This document shows, piece after piece, positions 16,151-23,996 of a stretch of DNA of 64,000 nucleotides. Position numbers and translations under genes: made by a program. Below the pieces are notes generated by a model. It did no database searches and was not told where the DNA came from. It saw nothing but the letters and a program-made list of their open reading frames with translations. The stretch lies in assembly GCA_965214585.1 (NCBI GenBank), contig OZ243957.1:1860001-1924000 (forward strand). The letters run 5' to 3'. The stretch is from JAHCHG01 sp965214585. GTDB lineage: Bacteria > Acidobacteriota > Blastocatellia > Pyrinomonadales > Pyrinomonadaceae. Within the stretch, counting starts at the first letter, position 1. Each line of letters opens with the position of its first letter.

Positions 16151-16215
16151 TTATCTTTCTTAAATCTTTTAACAACCATTTCCCGACGCATTTTCGGCAG
16201 ATAATCAATAAAAAG
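16151..16215 (-). pseudogene. Duplicated 3' end of def
   Basis: These 65 bases match 16736-16800 (the end of def) at 63 positions; the two differences are adjacent. On the minus strand the fragment still reads FIDYLPKMRREMVVKRFKKD and then stops. Together the two copies flank the DUF4258/YgiT module as direct repeats about 520 bases apart. Confidence 0.9.
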
Positions 16216-16229
16216 CGTTTCATCAAAAA

Positions 16230-16445
16230 TCAGGCGGCTTTTTTAGATATTTTCTTCTTTATATCCCGTTCTATTTCCAAAACTTGAGGTCCATTTAGAA
16301 ATCTTTCGCCGCATCTGAGACAAACATCGGCTTTTATTTCGTGATATGTAAATTCTTGTCCAAATCGTTTGAAAGTTTTTGAAATAAAATCGGGTTTTGT
16401 TTCACCGCCGCAAATAACACATTCTAATTTTTTATTCATAATCAT
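16230..16445 (-). CDS. YgiT-type zinc finger protein, orphan antitoxin
   Basis: The protein has 71 aa. The Cys pairs ECVICGG and VCLRCGERF form the YgiT/MqsA-type zinc finger; the end is Lys-rich. The start region (ATGATTATGAATAAA) overlaps the stop of the upstream DUF4258 reading frame, showing that they once formed one translational unit. The partner toxin carries an in-frame stop, so this gene may persist as an orphan antitoxin. Confidence 0.75.
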   Translation of the reverse strand: MIMNKKLECVICGGETKPDFISKTFKRFGQEFTYHEIKADVCLRCGERFLNGPQVLEIERDIKKKISKKAA

Positions 16446-16710
16446 AAATCGTAATAAAAATTAAATATCCATCGGAACGAAAACGGCAGATCACGTCAAT
16501 CGGCGTTCCGTCGGTTGCGAAACCGAGTATAATTTATCTTGTGCCGCGAATATCGTTAATTTGCTTAATCACTTTTTCGCAATTTCTTACCGCGCTCAAA
16601 ATATCATCGGTTGAAAAATTATAAACTTCCAGTTTGTCATAAATGCTATGGTCTGAGAATGCAAATTCCCCGCGTGAAATTTTTAATTTTATGCGATTTA
16701 GGACGTTCAT
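16432..16710 (-). pseudogene. DUF4258 toxin gene with in-frame stop
   Basis: From the ATG at 16710 the minus-strand frame reads FAFSDHSIYDKLEVYNFST ... KQINDIRGTR, then TAA at 16536-16534. It continues in the same frame with IILGFATDGTPIDVICRFRS and an end at 16432. The second part aligns with CLILGFGDDERPIHIVC of the intact family member at 13809-14132. A single TAA therefore interrupts an otherwise full-length gene of about 92 codons. It is too broken to be seen as one ORF. Confidence 0.82.
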
Positions 16711-16722
16711 AAATTAAAAATC

Positions 16723-17211
16723 TCATCGCAGTTTTTTATCTTTCTTAAATCTTTTAACAACCATTTCCCGACGCATTTTCGGCAGATGGTCAATAAAAAG
16801 TTTCCCGTCGCAATGATCGGTTTCGTGCAGAAAGCAGCGGGCGGCGTAGCCTTCCGCTTCGCGCTCGAACCATTCGCCTTTTTCGTTTTGCGCTCGTAAT
16901 TTCGCCTTCAACGGACGCACGACGACGGCGGGAACTTTGCCGACGGAAAGACATCCTTCCTGTCCCGACTGTTCGCCCGAAGTTTCGATGATTTCGGGAT
17001 TTGCCGCAATTAGTTTCACGTCTTCGCAATCCATCACAAAAAGCCGCAAATTGAGTCCGATCTGCGGCGCGGCAAGCCCAACGCCTTCCGCATCATACAT
17101 CGTCTCAAACATATCGGCGCAAAGTTGTTCGAGTTCTTCGTCAAATTTTTCAATCGGTTTTCCGACCTTTCCCAAAACTTCTTCGGGATATTCGGTAATT
17201 TTTCTAATCAT
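16723..17211 (-). CDS. def: Peptide deformylase
   Basis: This is a 162-aa enzyme that removes the N-formyl group from nascent proteins. All three motifs are present: GVGLAAPQIG, EGCLS (Cys metal ligand) and HETDHCDG (HExxH-type ligands and catalytic Glu). The C-terminal part (FIDHLPKMRREMVVKRFKKD) is duplicated at 16151-16215. A perfect 29-bp palindrome lies just upstream. Confidence 0.97.
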   Translation of the reverse strand: MIRKITEYPEEVLGKVGKPIEKFDEELEQLCADMFETMYDAEGVGLAAPQIGLNLRLFVMDCEDVKLIAANPEIIETSGEQSGQEGCLSVGKVPAVVVRPLKAKLRAQNEKGEWFEREAEGYAARCFLHETDHCDGKLFIDHLPKMRREMVVKRFKKDKKLR

Positions 17212-17241
17212 AATTTGTTAAAAGATGTCGCGGAAACTTTT

Positions 17242-17310
17242 GTCAGTAGCGTCGGCGTGAGCCGATGCGTTCGTCACATTTACGCATCGGCTCACGCCGA
17301 CGCTACTGAC
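17242..17310. repeat. Perfect 29-bp inverted repeat
   Basis: The arms GTCAGTAGCGTCGGCGTGAG... (17242-17270) and the complement (17282-17310) are perfect over 29 bases, with an 11-base loop. A degenerate member of the same family is at 61043-61119. It lies upstream of def. Confidence 0.92.
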
Positions 17311-17329
17311 TCGCCTTCACATTGTGAAA

Positions 17330-17581
17330 CTATCTCGGAATCACGCCCCGACGCGACTGCCTGCGAAAATCGCGCTTTGCGAAAAATCTTTTCTCGTCGC
17401 GCGAGCGGCATTCCCAGCAGATTATTCGTTCTTCATTCGTCGGACCCGTAACCGTGATGTAATGCTCCATTACGCGATCACATTCGCTGCATCTCTGCGC
17501 GGGTTTGTCGTCCACATTGTTATACGTTTCCAGTTCTTCCAACTCTTTTGCTTCCAATTCTCCCAACTCTTTTTCATCCAT
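17330..17581 (-). CDS. Small zinc-ribbon-like hypothetical protein
   Basis: The protein has 83 aa. The acidic N-terminus has a short Glu/Leu repeat (KELGELEAKELEELE). One CxxC pair is RCSECDR and the second ICWECRS, consistent with a zinc ribbon. The C-terminus is very basic (RDFRRQSRRGVIPR). Its ATG overlaps the stop of the upstream glycosyltransferase gene, suggesting translational coupling. Function unknown. Confidence 0.6.
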   Translation of the reverse strand: MDEKELGELEAKELEELETYNNVDDKPAQRCSECDRVMEHYITVTGPTNEERIICWECRSRDEKRFFAKRDFRRQSRRGVIPR

Positions 17582-19065
17582 TATTTTCTCCTCAAAAGCC
17601 GAACTCGTTCCAAATAAAAATCTTTCGTGTCAACAATAGTGTAGTTCTCTTTGACGAAATTTTCCAAAGGCAGACACGCATCGCTCGTTTGACAGCCTTC
17701 TTCGGTCAGAAGCCAAACTTCATCCGCATCGGGCGGAAACTCGGAAATTACGAACTCGATCTGCTTTTCCAGACTTTTCGCGCTGCCGAATTCGGCTTCC
17801 GGTCCGAACTCGAAAAATCTTTCGTCGGGCAGAATTTCGTTTTTTCCATCGTATTCAAACGGCAAAGTTACCGCTTGATAAGCGGGGAAAACGATGATCG
17901 GCTGATTCGTTTTTTCGCGCCTTTCAATGTAATTTGCAATTCGCGCCCAATCGCCGCGTTTCGTAAAATTCGGATAGATCGTAAACATCGAATAAACAAA
18001 AAAGAACGCATAAATTATTGCAAATAAAATCCAGAATTTTGCGGGCGTGATTTTCGTTAAAATTAAACTGACAAATAAAAAGACGGAAACAAACAAAACG
18101 GAAGCGTGGCGAATTGCGATGAGTTCCGAGCCGAGCAGAAAATATGCGACGAGAAAAAACAAGCAAATTACGGCGGAAATTGTGCCGAAAGCAATCGTTT
18201 TCTCGTCAAAATCTCTGAATCTGTTTTTGGCTAAAACAACAATCGCCGCAAAAATCCCGACGCGCACAATCCACAGCCGAACAGTTGAAATAAGCGACGC
18301 GCCTTCGGTTCGCGGCAGAATTTCCGACGGCAAAATAAATGTCAAAATGTGATGCCAAATATATCTGATACCCGCAAAAAGCGACTTGCTTTCCTGAAAT
18401 CCGCTGGTATTTACGGCAAACTGTATTTTGATTATAAAAAGAACAGGCAAAATCGCCGCGCCCGCGATGAGCATTTGCACAAAATAAATTTTCGCCTTCT
18501 GCCATTCGCGCAAAACAACAAGCGCGACAAAGCAGCCGACCAGCGAAAATCCGAGATAATAATTTGTATAAACGGCAAAAATCGCTGTCAGCGTAAAAAA
18601 AACACGCGCCGATTTAGCGTCTTTTAAATATCCTTCGTAAAAAAACTTGAACAGCAAAACCGAAAGCAAGATCGTCAGCGAATAAACGCGAATTTCAACG
18701 CTTGCCCAAAATAAATAAGGATGAACGGCAAACAGCAGAGAAATGAACATCGCCGTTTTTTCCGTCCAAATCGTCCGCGCCAAATCGTAAAAAAACTTTA
18801 TCGCCGCCAGACTGCAAATCACCGAAAACAAACGCGCGAAAAAGATCGAATCATTAACTTCGCGCCACAAACTCAAGATTATAAAATAAAGCGGTGCTTG
18901 CTTTTCGTCCGCGTAGGCGTTAAAAACCGCGTGAACAAAACCGTTCTGCGTCGAATAAAGCGTCGAACCTTCGTCCATCCAAATATTCGTCAAATAAGCA
19001 AACAGCAGCGCAACCGCAAGATGCAGAAAAATCAAAGCCAAAAGAAATTTTTTCTCATTCGACAT
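17581..19065 (-). CDS. Glycosyltransferase family 39-like membrane protein
   Basis: This is a 494-aa polytopic protein with about 10-12 membrane segments. After the first segment it has the periplasmic Asp-Glu motif of GT39/ArnT-like enzymes (NIWMDEGSTLYSTQNG). Such enzymes move sugars from polyprenyl-phosphate donors to lipids or proteins outside the membrane. The C-terminal periplasmic domain is about 100 aa. It begins the minus-strand surface polysaccharide cluster at its downstream end. The acceptor is unknown. Confidence 0.85.
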   Translation of the reverse strand: MSNEKKFLLALIFLHLAVALLFAYLTNIWMDEGSTLYSTQNGFVHAVFNAYADEKQAPLYFIILSLWREVNDSIFFARLFSVICSLAAIKFFYDLARTIWTEKTAMFISLLFAVHPYLFWASVEIRVYSLTILLSVLLFKFFYEGYLKDAKSARVFFTLTAIFAVYTNYYLGFSLVGCFVALVVLREWQKAKIYFVQMLIAGAAILPVLFIIKIQFAVNTSGFQESKSLFAGIRYIWHHILTFILPSEILPRTEGASLISTVRLWIVRVGIFAAIVVLAKNRFRDFDEKTIAFGTISAVICLFFLVAYFLLGSELIAIRHASVLFVSVFLFVSLILTKITPAKFWILFAIIYAFFFVYSMFTIYPNFTKRGDWARIANYIERREKTNQPIIVFPAYQAVTLPFEYDGKNEILPDERFFEFGPEAEFGSAKSLEKQIEFVISEFPPDADEVWLLTEEGCQTSDACLPLENFVKENYTIVDTKDFYLERVRLLRRK

Positions 19066-19078
19066 TAGGGGAAGAAAA

Positions 19079-19145
19079 TGTAAATTGTAAATTGTTTGTT
19101 CGTTGATGAAGATTTCAATTTACTATTAACAATTTACAATTTACC
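19079..19145. repeat. Intergenic inverted repeat
   Basis: The arms GTAAATTGTAAATTGTT and AACAATTTACAATTTAC are perfect over 17 bases. It lies between two same-strand genes of the polysaccharide cluster and could form a hairpin in the transcript. Confidence 0.8.
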
Positions 19146-19194
19146 AAATCTTTTTTTCGCGCCTTTTCGCGCCAACTTCGCAGCCAAATTTTTC

Positions 19195-20508
19195 TTACTG
19201 TTTCTCGATCAACCGCCCGACTTTTTTCCGTGTTCGCCAGTAAACGTCTTCCATAAAAATATGCGCGAATTCGCCGTTGCGCCCGACGCTTAAAAGATTT
19301 TCGATGTTAGTTAATCTTTCAAAATTCTGTCTTTGTTTTTCATATTCGTTCAGAAAAACAGGATAAGCAATCGGCGTGCGTAAAATGTTGCTTCCCAGAT
19401 ATTTCGCCCGCGCGTCGGGAATTACGGAAACGAGATTTTCAAGGCAAAGTTCGCTTAATTTTTCATCGCTCATTTCCCAAATTTCATCGCCTTTTTCGCA
19501 GCCGATGTCAACGGTAATCATCGTTTTGCCTTCGGGCGCGAGCCACGGCATCGAAATTGTCGCTTCGGTCAAGCGGAAAAATGGGAATTTGTCTTCGGGA
19601 AACCATAAAACCGTGTCGGGAAGCAGTCCGCGACCTTCAAAACGCATATTTATAAACGTCATCGGGCGATAACGAAAATTGGAAAATTCGTCTAAAGCGT
19701 CAGTTCCTTCAACGATTTTCGGCAAAATATGCGCGGGCGCGGTGCTGATGACGGCGGAAACTTCCGTCAATTCGCCTTTCGCGCAAACCGCTTTTGCTCG
19801 TCCGTTTTCGACAATAATTTTTTCGACGGGCGTTTCGAGTTTTATTTTGTCTTCAATTCCTTCGGCTAATTTTTCGCACAAAGTAGAAACGCCTTTTTCG
19901 GGATAAACGTGATAAACGCTCGCTTTTTCGGGCATTTCGCGGTTGTAGCCGCAAGCGACGGCGCGTTTTGTGATCTTGCTCATCGCCTTTAAATATAGAG
20001 TTTTTCCGATGCTTCCCGGCAGAGATTCGCCGACGGCGGGCGATAAATTTTCCGCTTTCGCGCCCGACCACGCTTCGATTAGCGGCAGAGCGACTTCATC
20101 CGCAAGAGCCGCGCCGTAACTTTTGCGAAACCATTCGGCGGCGGATTCGGGAGCGTGTCCGTTTCCCGCAAGTTTCGCTTTGATTCCGCTAATCGTCATA
20201 CGCGGAATTTTCACCAAACCGAACGGATAAGAATAAATTTTCCCGCCAAGATAAACCGCTTCGCCGTAATGCTTTACGGTCAGACATTCATCGCCGACTC
20301 CAACTGCGTCAGCAAGGCGATTGGTTATAAAATGCGCTCCGAAATCGTAAGAAAAACCTTCCGCGTCCTTGAAACTCGAAGCAAGCCCCGCAATTTTCTT
20401 GCCCGCTTCAAAAAGCACGAACGGAACATTTTTCGACTGCAAATAATTTGCCGCCGTCAGCCCCGCGATTCCCGCGCCGATGATTGCGATTGGTTTTTCG
20501 TTTTTCAT
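19195..20508 (-). CDS. FAD-dependent amine oxidase-like oxidoreductase
   Basis: The protein has 437 aa. The N-terminal FAD-binding motif is AIIGAGIAGLTAANYL, followed by VLFEAGKKIAGLASSF and SYDFGAHFI, as in the protoporphyrinogen oxidase/amine oxidase fold and UDP-galactopyranose mutase-like proteins. The mid-part has a STAPAHILPKI segment typical of this family. Genes of this kind occur in polysaccharide loci, where their substrate is often unknown. A paralogue-like gene lies at 23960-25420. Confidence 0.82.
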   Translation of the reverse strand: MKNEKPIAIIGAGIAGLTAANYLQSKNVPFVLFEAGKKIAGLASSFKDAEGFSYDFGAHFITNRLADAVGVGDECLTVKHYGEAVYLGGKIYSYPFGLVKIPRMTISGIKAKLAGNGHAPESAAEWFRKSYGAALADEVALPLIEAWSGAKAENLSPAVGESLPGSIGKTLYLKAMSKITKRAVACGYNREMPEKASVYHVYPEKGVSTLCEKLAEGIEDKIKLETPVEKIIVENGRAKAVCAKGELTEVSAVISTAPAHILPKIVEGTDALDEFSNFRYRPMTFINMRFEGRGLLPDTVLWFPEDKFPFFRLTEATISMPWLAPEGKTMITVDIGCEKGDEIWEMSDEKLSELCLENLVSVIPDARAKYLGSNILRTPIAYPVFLNEYEKQRQNFERLTNIENLLSVGRNGEFAHIFMEDVYWRTRKKVGRLIEKQ

Positions 20509-20522
20509 AATGATTCAATGTT

Positions 20523-20585
20523 TAGAGTAACGCCTTCAGGCGTGATTTTATCAACGTAAGATTACGCCTAAAGGCGACTGCTCTA
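20523..20585. repeat. Palindrome of the AGAGTAACGCCTTCAGGCGT family
   Basis: The arms AGAGTAACGCCTTCAGGCGT and TACGCCTAAAGGCGACTGCTCT form an imperfect palindrome. Other copies in this window are 21549-21597 (split by an IS) and 45558-45626. Its right end overlaps the stop region of the methyltransferase gene. Confidence 0.85.
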
Positions 20586-21536
20586 ATGTGATTTAACAAA
20601 TGTCGCATTTAGAAGTCCGCCTTTGCCGAATTTCTGCAAAACGATGTCGAGCGCGGTAAAAGCCGACAGCGACGCGGTTGATTTTAGAGTAAATTGGTCA
20701 ATCAGCCATTGTGGTTTTTCCGTATCAACAAATTTATTATGAAAAGAATAAACCCAATTGACGGGAGAAATTTGCGTCGTGATTTTTTCAACTTCAAAAC
20801 CCGCTTTTTCGCCTAATTTTGCGAGATTATTTTTGTTGAACAAATTCCAATGACGCGGAAAATGATAGCCGCCCCAATGTGAATTTTTAAATAATTTGAA
20901 ATCGAAAGAATCCGTGTTGTCCGTAACGATGACGAGTTTTCCGCCCGTTTTCAAAACCTTTTTGATCGCCGTCAGAAATTTATGCGGATTTTCCGTATGC
21001 TCGATTGTCTGAACTGTAAACGCCAGATCATAAGAATTTTTTGGCAGATCAAGTTCGCGGATTGTTCCGTGATGAACATTCAAATTTCTTTTTTCCGCCA
21101 TTTCGACGGCGCGTTTGTCAATGTCAATGCCTTCGAGTTTCCAAGTTTTTTTGCCGTATCTTTCCAAAAGTTTCAAATGAAAACCGTCGCCGCAGCCGAC
21201 ATCGAGAATCCGCGCGTCGTCGGGTAATTCGGCGCACCAACTCAAAAGTCTTTTCGCTTCAAGCCGCGAGCGAATTTTGTAAACGATGCCGAAATCTTCT
21301 TCGGAAAAATCAAAAGCGTGATAATTTGAAGGATAGATCGTTTCAAATTCGCTGATTTCGGGACGCGGATTCAGATAAATCAAGCCGCACGAATTGCACC
21401 GCATCACATTGAAAATATCGTCGCTCGTGCGGTATTCAAAATCACGCCCCGCACCGATTTTCTCTGCGTCCGCGCTGTCGCAAATGCAGCATTCGGCGTG
21501 AACTAATTTCAGATTTTTTCGCGCTTGATTATCCAT
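20583..21536 (-). CDS. SAM-dependent methyltransferase with N-terminal zinc ribbon
   Basis: The protein has 317 aa. Residues about 15-50 contain CCICDSADA and MRCNSCGLIYLNPRP, a zinc-ribbon-like header common in sugar/polysaccharide methyltransferases. The Rossmann core has ILDVGCGDGFHLKLL (SAM site) and LAFTVQTIEHTENPHKFL. I start at the ATG at 21536 (MDNQARKN) because the 15 codons upstream are made of the palindromic repeat. It likely methylates a sugar or lipid-linked intermediate. Confidence 0.85.
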   Translation of the reverse strand: MDNQARKNLKLVHAECCICDSADAEKIGAGRDFEYRTSDDIFNVMRCNSCGLIYLNPRPEISEFETIYPSNYHAFDFSEEDFGIVYKIRSRLEAKRLLSWCAELPDDARILDVGCGDGFHLKLLERYGKKTWKLEGIDIDKRAVEMAEKRNLNVHHGTIRELDLPKNSYDLAFTVQTIEHTENPHKFLTAIKKVLKTGGKLVIVTDNTDSFDFKLFKNSHWGGYHFPRHWNLFNKNNLAKLGEKAGFEVEKITTQISPVNWVYSFHNKFVDTEKPQWLIDQFTLKSTASLSAFTALDIVLQKFGKGGLLNATFVKSH

Positions 21537-21665
21537 TCTTTTCTCGTTCAGAGTAACGCCTTCAGGCGTGATTTCGTCCACATAAGATCACGCCTTATGT
21601 TCTTTGAAAATTAAATACCGTAAAAAAGCTGGAATTAGTCATTTATTAAAAATAGGAGGTAATTT

Positions 21666-21983
21666 ATGCCAAAAAGACTTATTCCTATTCTTTCCGATGA
21701 TGAATTTCAACAACTGACCGATCTTCGGGATCATTCGCCAAAACCTCATTTACGAGAGCGGGCGAGTGCCATTCTTAAACTGGCGGAAGGCTCGACGGCT
21801 TCCGAAATAGCTTCTGACGGATTACTCCGTAAGCGTTATTATGAAACGGTTTCCGATTGGTTTCATCGTTTTCAAACTGCCGGCATCGAGGGATTAAAAA
21901 TAAAAACGGGTCGCGGTCGCCGGGCCCGCTTTTTCCCCCTCAGTTGTCTGATGCACAAGCCTGTCAGCAACTTCAGTATTTGA
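21666..21983 (+). CDS. IS630 transposase, N-terminal frame (helix-turn-helix)
   Basis: This is a 105-codon frame. The useful part (residues 1 to about 90) is an HTH domain: LRERASAILKLAEGSTASEI, SDWFHRFQTAGIEGL, then a GRGRR linker. It has a good RBS (AGGAGG just upstream). The catalytic domain lies in the -1 frame. At about 21929-21938 the run CTTTTTCCCCC (C TTT TTC context) is a plausible -1 slip site, giving a fused protein. The codons after the slip are not part of the natural product. Confidence 0.88.
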   Translation: MPKRLIPILSDDEFQQLTDLRDHSPKPHLRERASAILKLAEGSTASEIASDGLLRKRYYETVSDWFHRFQTAGIEGLKIKTGRGRRARFFPLSCLMHKPVSNFSI

Positions 21984-22873
21984 CCGATCAGCCGCCGGAG
22001 AATTTCCGGCAAACAGGTGTCCGCTGGACTCTGGCTACTGTCAGAGATTCTCTTTCGTGGCTCGGCACACTATCTTTATCAGGCGTTTGGCGGCATTTGA
22101 AACGTGCTAAAATCTCCCGCAAACGAGGTCGAATGAAAGTTCATTCGCCGGATTTGCAATACTTGGAAAAGTTATCGGAAATCCAAAGGCTTTTGGAGTT
22201 GGCTGCTAATTCCGACGGCAAAATCGTCGTTTTGTTCGCCGACGAGTTCAGTTTCTATCGCCAACCGACTGTTGCCGATGCGTATTCTCGAACCGGAAGC
22301 CGACATCAGCCAATCGCTCGGATGTCGCATTGCTCAAATACTTTAGGACGCATCGGCGGAGCGATTAACGCACTGTCGGGACAAGTCAGTTATGTGATGG
22401 CAAGCAAATGCGGCATCCCGCAATTGCTGAAATTATATCAGCAAATCCGGCTCGATTACCCGGAGGCGGAAGTCATCTATCTGGTCGAAGATAACTGGTC
22501 GGTGCATTTTCATCCGACAATCCTGAACGCTTTAGCGGAACAGGAAACTGTTTTCGATCTGAAAATTCCACCGAGTTGGAAAGATGTCATCGGCAAACCT
22601 TGGAAGGCAGAAAAACTGCCGATCCAGATTGTGCCGCTGCCAACCTACGCTTCGTGGTGCAATCCGATCGAAAAGTTATGGCGATGGCTGACCCAAGAAA
22701 TACTGCATCTGCATCGTCAAGCGGATAATTGGGACTTACTCAAAGAGCAAATCAAAGAGTTTCTCGACAAATTCCGAGAACAGTCCGCCGAATTATTGAA
22801 ATACATCGGTTTAACGGAAAACTCGAAACTCTATGGAGAAGCGATTTCGCTCGTTAGAGAAAAACCAACTTAA
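21857..22873 (+). CDS. IS630 transposase, catalytic DDE frame
   Basis: The domain enters by -1 frameshift near 21935 (PPQLSDAQACQQL). The DDE residues sit in VVLFADEFSFYR, VIYLVEDNWSVHFHP and YASWCNPIEKLWRWL, the standard IS630 pattern. The nominal start at 21857 is only the first in-frame start codon; the codons before the slip are a shadow of the HTH frame. The stop lies at the right terminal repeat. Confidence 0.9.
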   Translation: MVSSFSNCRHRGIKNKNGSRSPGPLFPPQLSDAQACQQLQYLTDQPPENFRQTGVRWTLATVRDSLSWLGTLSLSGVWRHLKRAKISRKRGRMKVHSPDLQYLEKLSEIQRLLELAANSDGKIVVLFADEFSFYRQPTVADAYSRTGSRHQPIARMSHCSNTLGRIGGAINALSGQVSYVMASKCGIPQLLKLYQQIRLDYPEAEVIYLVEDNWSVHFHPTILNALAEQETVFDLKIPPSWKDVIGKPWKAEKLPIQIVPLPTYASWCNPIEKLWRWLTQEILHLHRQADNWDLLKEQIKEFLDKFREQSAELLKYIGLTENSKLYGEAISLVREKPT

Positions 22874-22905
22874 TACGGTATTTAATTTTCAAAGAACATA
22901 AGGCG

Positions 22906-23913
22906 TTACTCTAACTGTGCCTGCTTCTTGAAAACTTTCGCGTTCTCGGCGTTCTCGGCGTTCAAAATTTTCTTCTTGCTGATTTTGTCTTTCACAAGAT
23001 CAGCGTGTTCGCTCATATTTACAATGTCAAATTTTTCGCTGAAAATTTCCAAAATCTCGCTCAAAAATTCGAGTTTTTCTTCGACGGGCAAATTCATCGC
23101 CGGAAAAAACTTGAGTTCGGGCGCGTCTTCGCCCGACATAAAATCGAGAGGATGAAGCAGCAAACTAAGCTGCGTTCCAGACATTTTGCACATATTGACG
23201 GCGGTTTTCCAATACATTTTCGCCGCGATCCGCGAAAATGTCGCAAGATAGATCACATAACTGGCGTGAATCGGCGTTTTAAAAATCGGCAAGGTCGTAA
23301 CCGGAATTTCGATCAATTCCTTTTCGCCGATCTGCCATTTAAAAGGCTTCAAGGTCTGTAAGCCGTCGGAAAATTTGCCGAAAAGTTTCTTCCGCTTTTC
23401 GCGTTCTTCGTCCGACATTTCGGGCGATTTGAAAAAATAATAAGCCCGCGCGAGCGGCGCGATATAAGTCGGCAAAGTCGAGCAGTCGTATTCGTAGCCG
23501 CGTTCCGCCAAGACTTCCAAAACCGTCGGCGACAAGGAATATCCGGGACCGCGAAAGCCTTTTAATTTTTGATTCGTAAAATTGGCAATCGCGTTTTCCG
23601 TCTTTTCAAATTCCTCGACAAGTTCCTGCTTTGAATAAAGATGAAGCCAAGGTTCGTGATTAAAACTGTGGTTTCCGATTTCGTGATTCGCGTCCGAAAT
23701 TTGCGCGAGCGCGTCCAGATTTTCTTCACGCGCCGCATCTTGCCCAACAATAAAATATGTAATTTTCAAATCGCGCTCTTTCAGAAACGCCAGCGAACGC
23801 GGCACGACGCAATCGAGATACGACGGGAAACTTTCCCAACCCGCATCGCCGTGCGTTTTCATATACGACCACTTGTTATCGAGGTCTAAAGATAAACTTG
23901 CAATTTGTTTCAT
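22906..23913 (-). CDS. Polysaccharide deacetylase family protein
   Basis: This is a 335-aa NodB-fold protein. The motif-1 Asp is in SLSLDLDNKW, the metal-binding HxxxH is in HEIGNHSFNHEPWLH, and the motif-3 Arg is in GFRGPGYSLS. All key residues look intact. It probably removes acetyl groups from a glycan or a lipid-linked sugar. The C-terminal residues (NAENAENAKVFKKQAQLE) come from a 9-base repeat and the palindrome flanking the IS, so the natural end may have been changed by repeat invasion. Confidence 0.87.
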   Translation of the reverse strand: MKQIASLSLDLDNKWSYMKTHGDAGWESFPSYLDCVVPRSLAFLKERDLKITYFIVGQDAAREENLDALAQISDANHEIGNHSFNHEPWLHLYSKQELVEEFEKTENAIANFTNQKLKGFRGPGYSLSPTVLEVLAERGYEYDCSTLPTYIAPLARAYYFFKSPEMSDEEREKRKKLFGKFSDGLQTLKPFKWQIGEKELIEIPVTTLPIFKTPIHASYVIYLATFSRIAAKMYWKTAVNMCKMSGTQLSLLLHPLDFMSGEDAPELKFFPAMNLPVEEKLEFLSEILEIFSEKFDIVNMSEHADLVKDKISKKKILNAENAENAKVFKKQAQLE

Positions 23914-23921
23914 AATGTTTT

Positions 23922-23996
23922 TTCACCACAGAGGCACAGAGAACACGGAGAAAATAATTTTAAAAACTCCGTGTTCTCTGTGCCTCTGTGGTGAAA
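23922..23996. repeat. Inverted repeat (CACCACAGAGGCACAGAG family) overlapping a gene end
   Basis: The arms TTCACCACAGAGGCACAGAG and CTCTGTGCCTCTGTGGTGAA are complementary. The right arm encodes the last residues of the next gene (FTTEAQRTRSF). Such 'TTEAQRT' tails come from this repeat family. Confidence 0.9.

Larger units (their letters stand above)
21598..22898 (+). mobile_element. IS630-family insertion sequence
   Basis: The element is 1301 bases long with perfect 25-bp terminal inverted repeats (21598-21622 and 22874-22898, outer end TGTTCTTTGAAAATTAAAT) and a TA target duplication (21596-21597 and 22899-22900), as expected for IS630/Tc1-mariner. It encodes one transposase in two overlapping frames. 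The perfect ends and undamaged catalytic frame suggest recent insertion and possible activity. Confidence 0.95.
21549..22914. repeat. Palindrome split by the IS630 insertion
   Basis: The left half, CAGAGTAACGCCTTCAGGCG to CACGCCTTA (ending 21597), and the right half, TAAGGCGTTACTCT (from 22899), rejoin into a normal copy of the 20523 family when the IS and one TA are removed. This dates the IS after the palindrome. Confidence 0.9.

Noticed and set aside
16534..16536. Read-through of the TAA in the DUF4258 gene as a recoding event
   Set aside because: TAA is not used for selenocysteine or pyrrolysine, and no slip site is present; a pseudogene is simpler.
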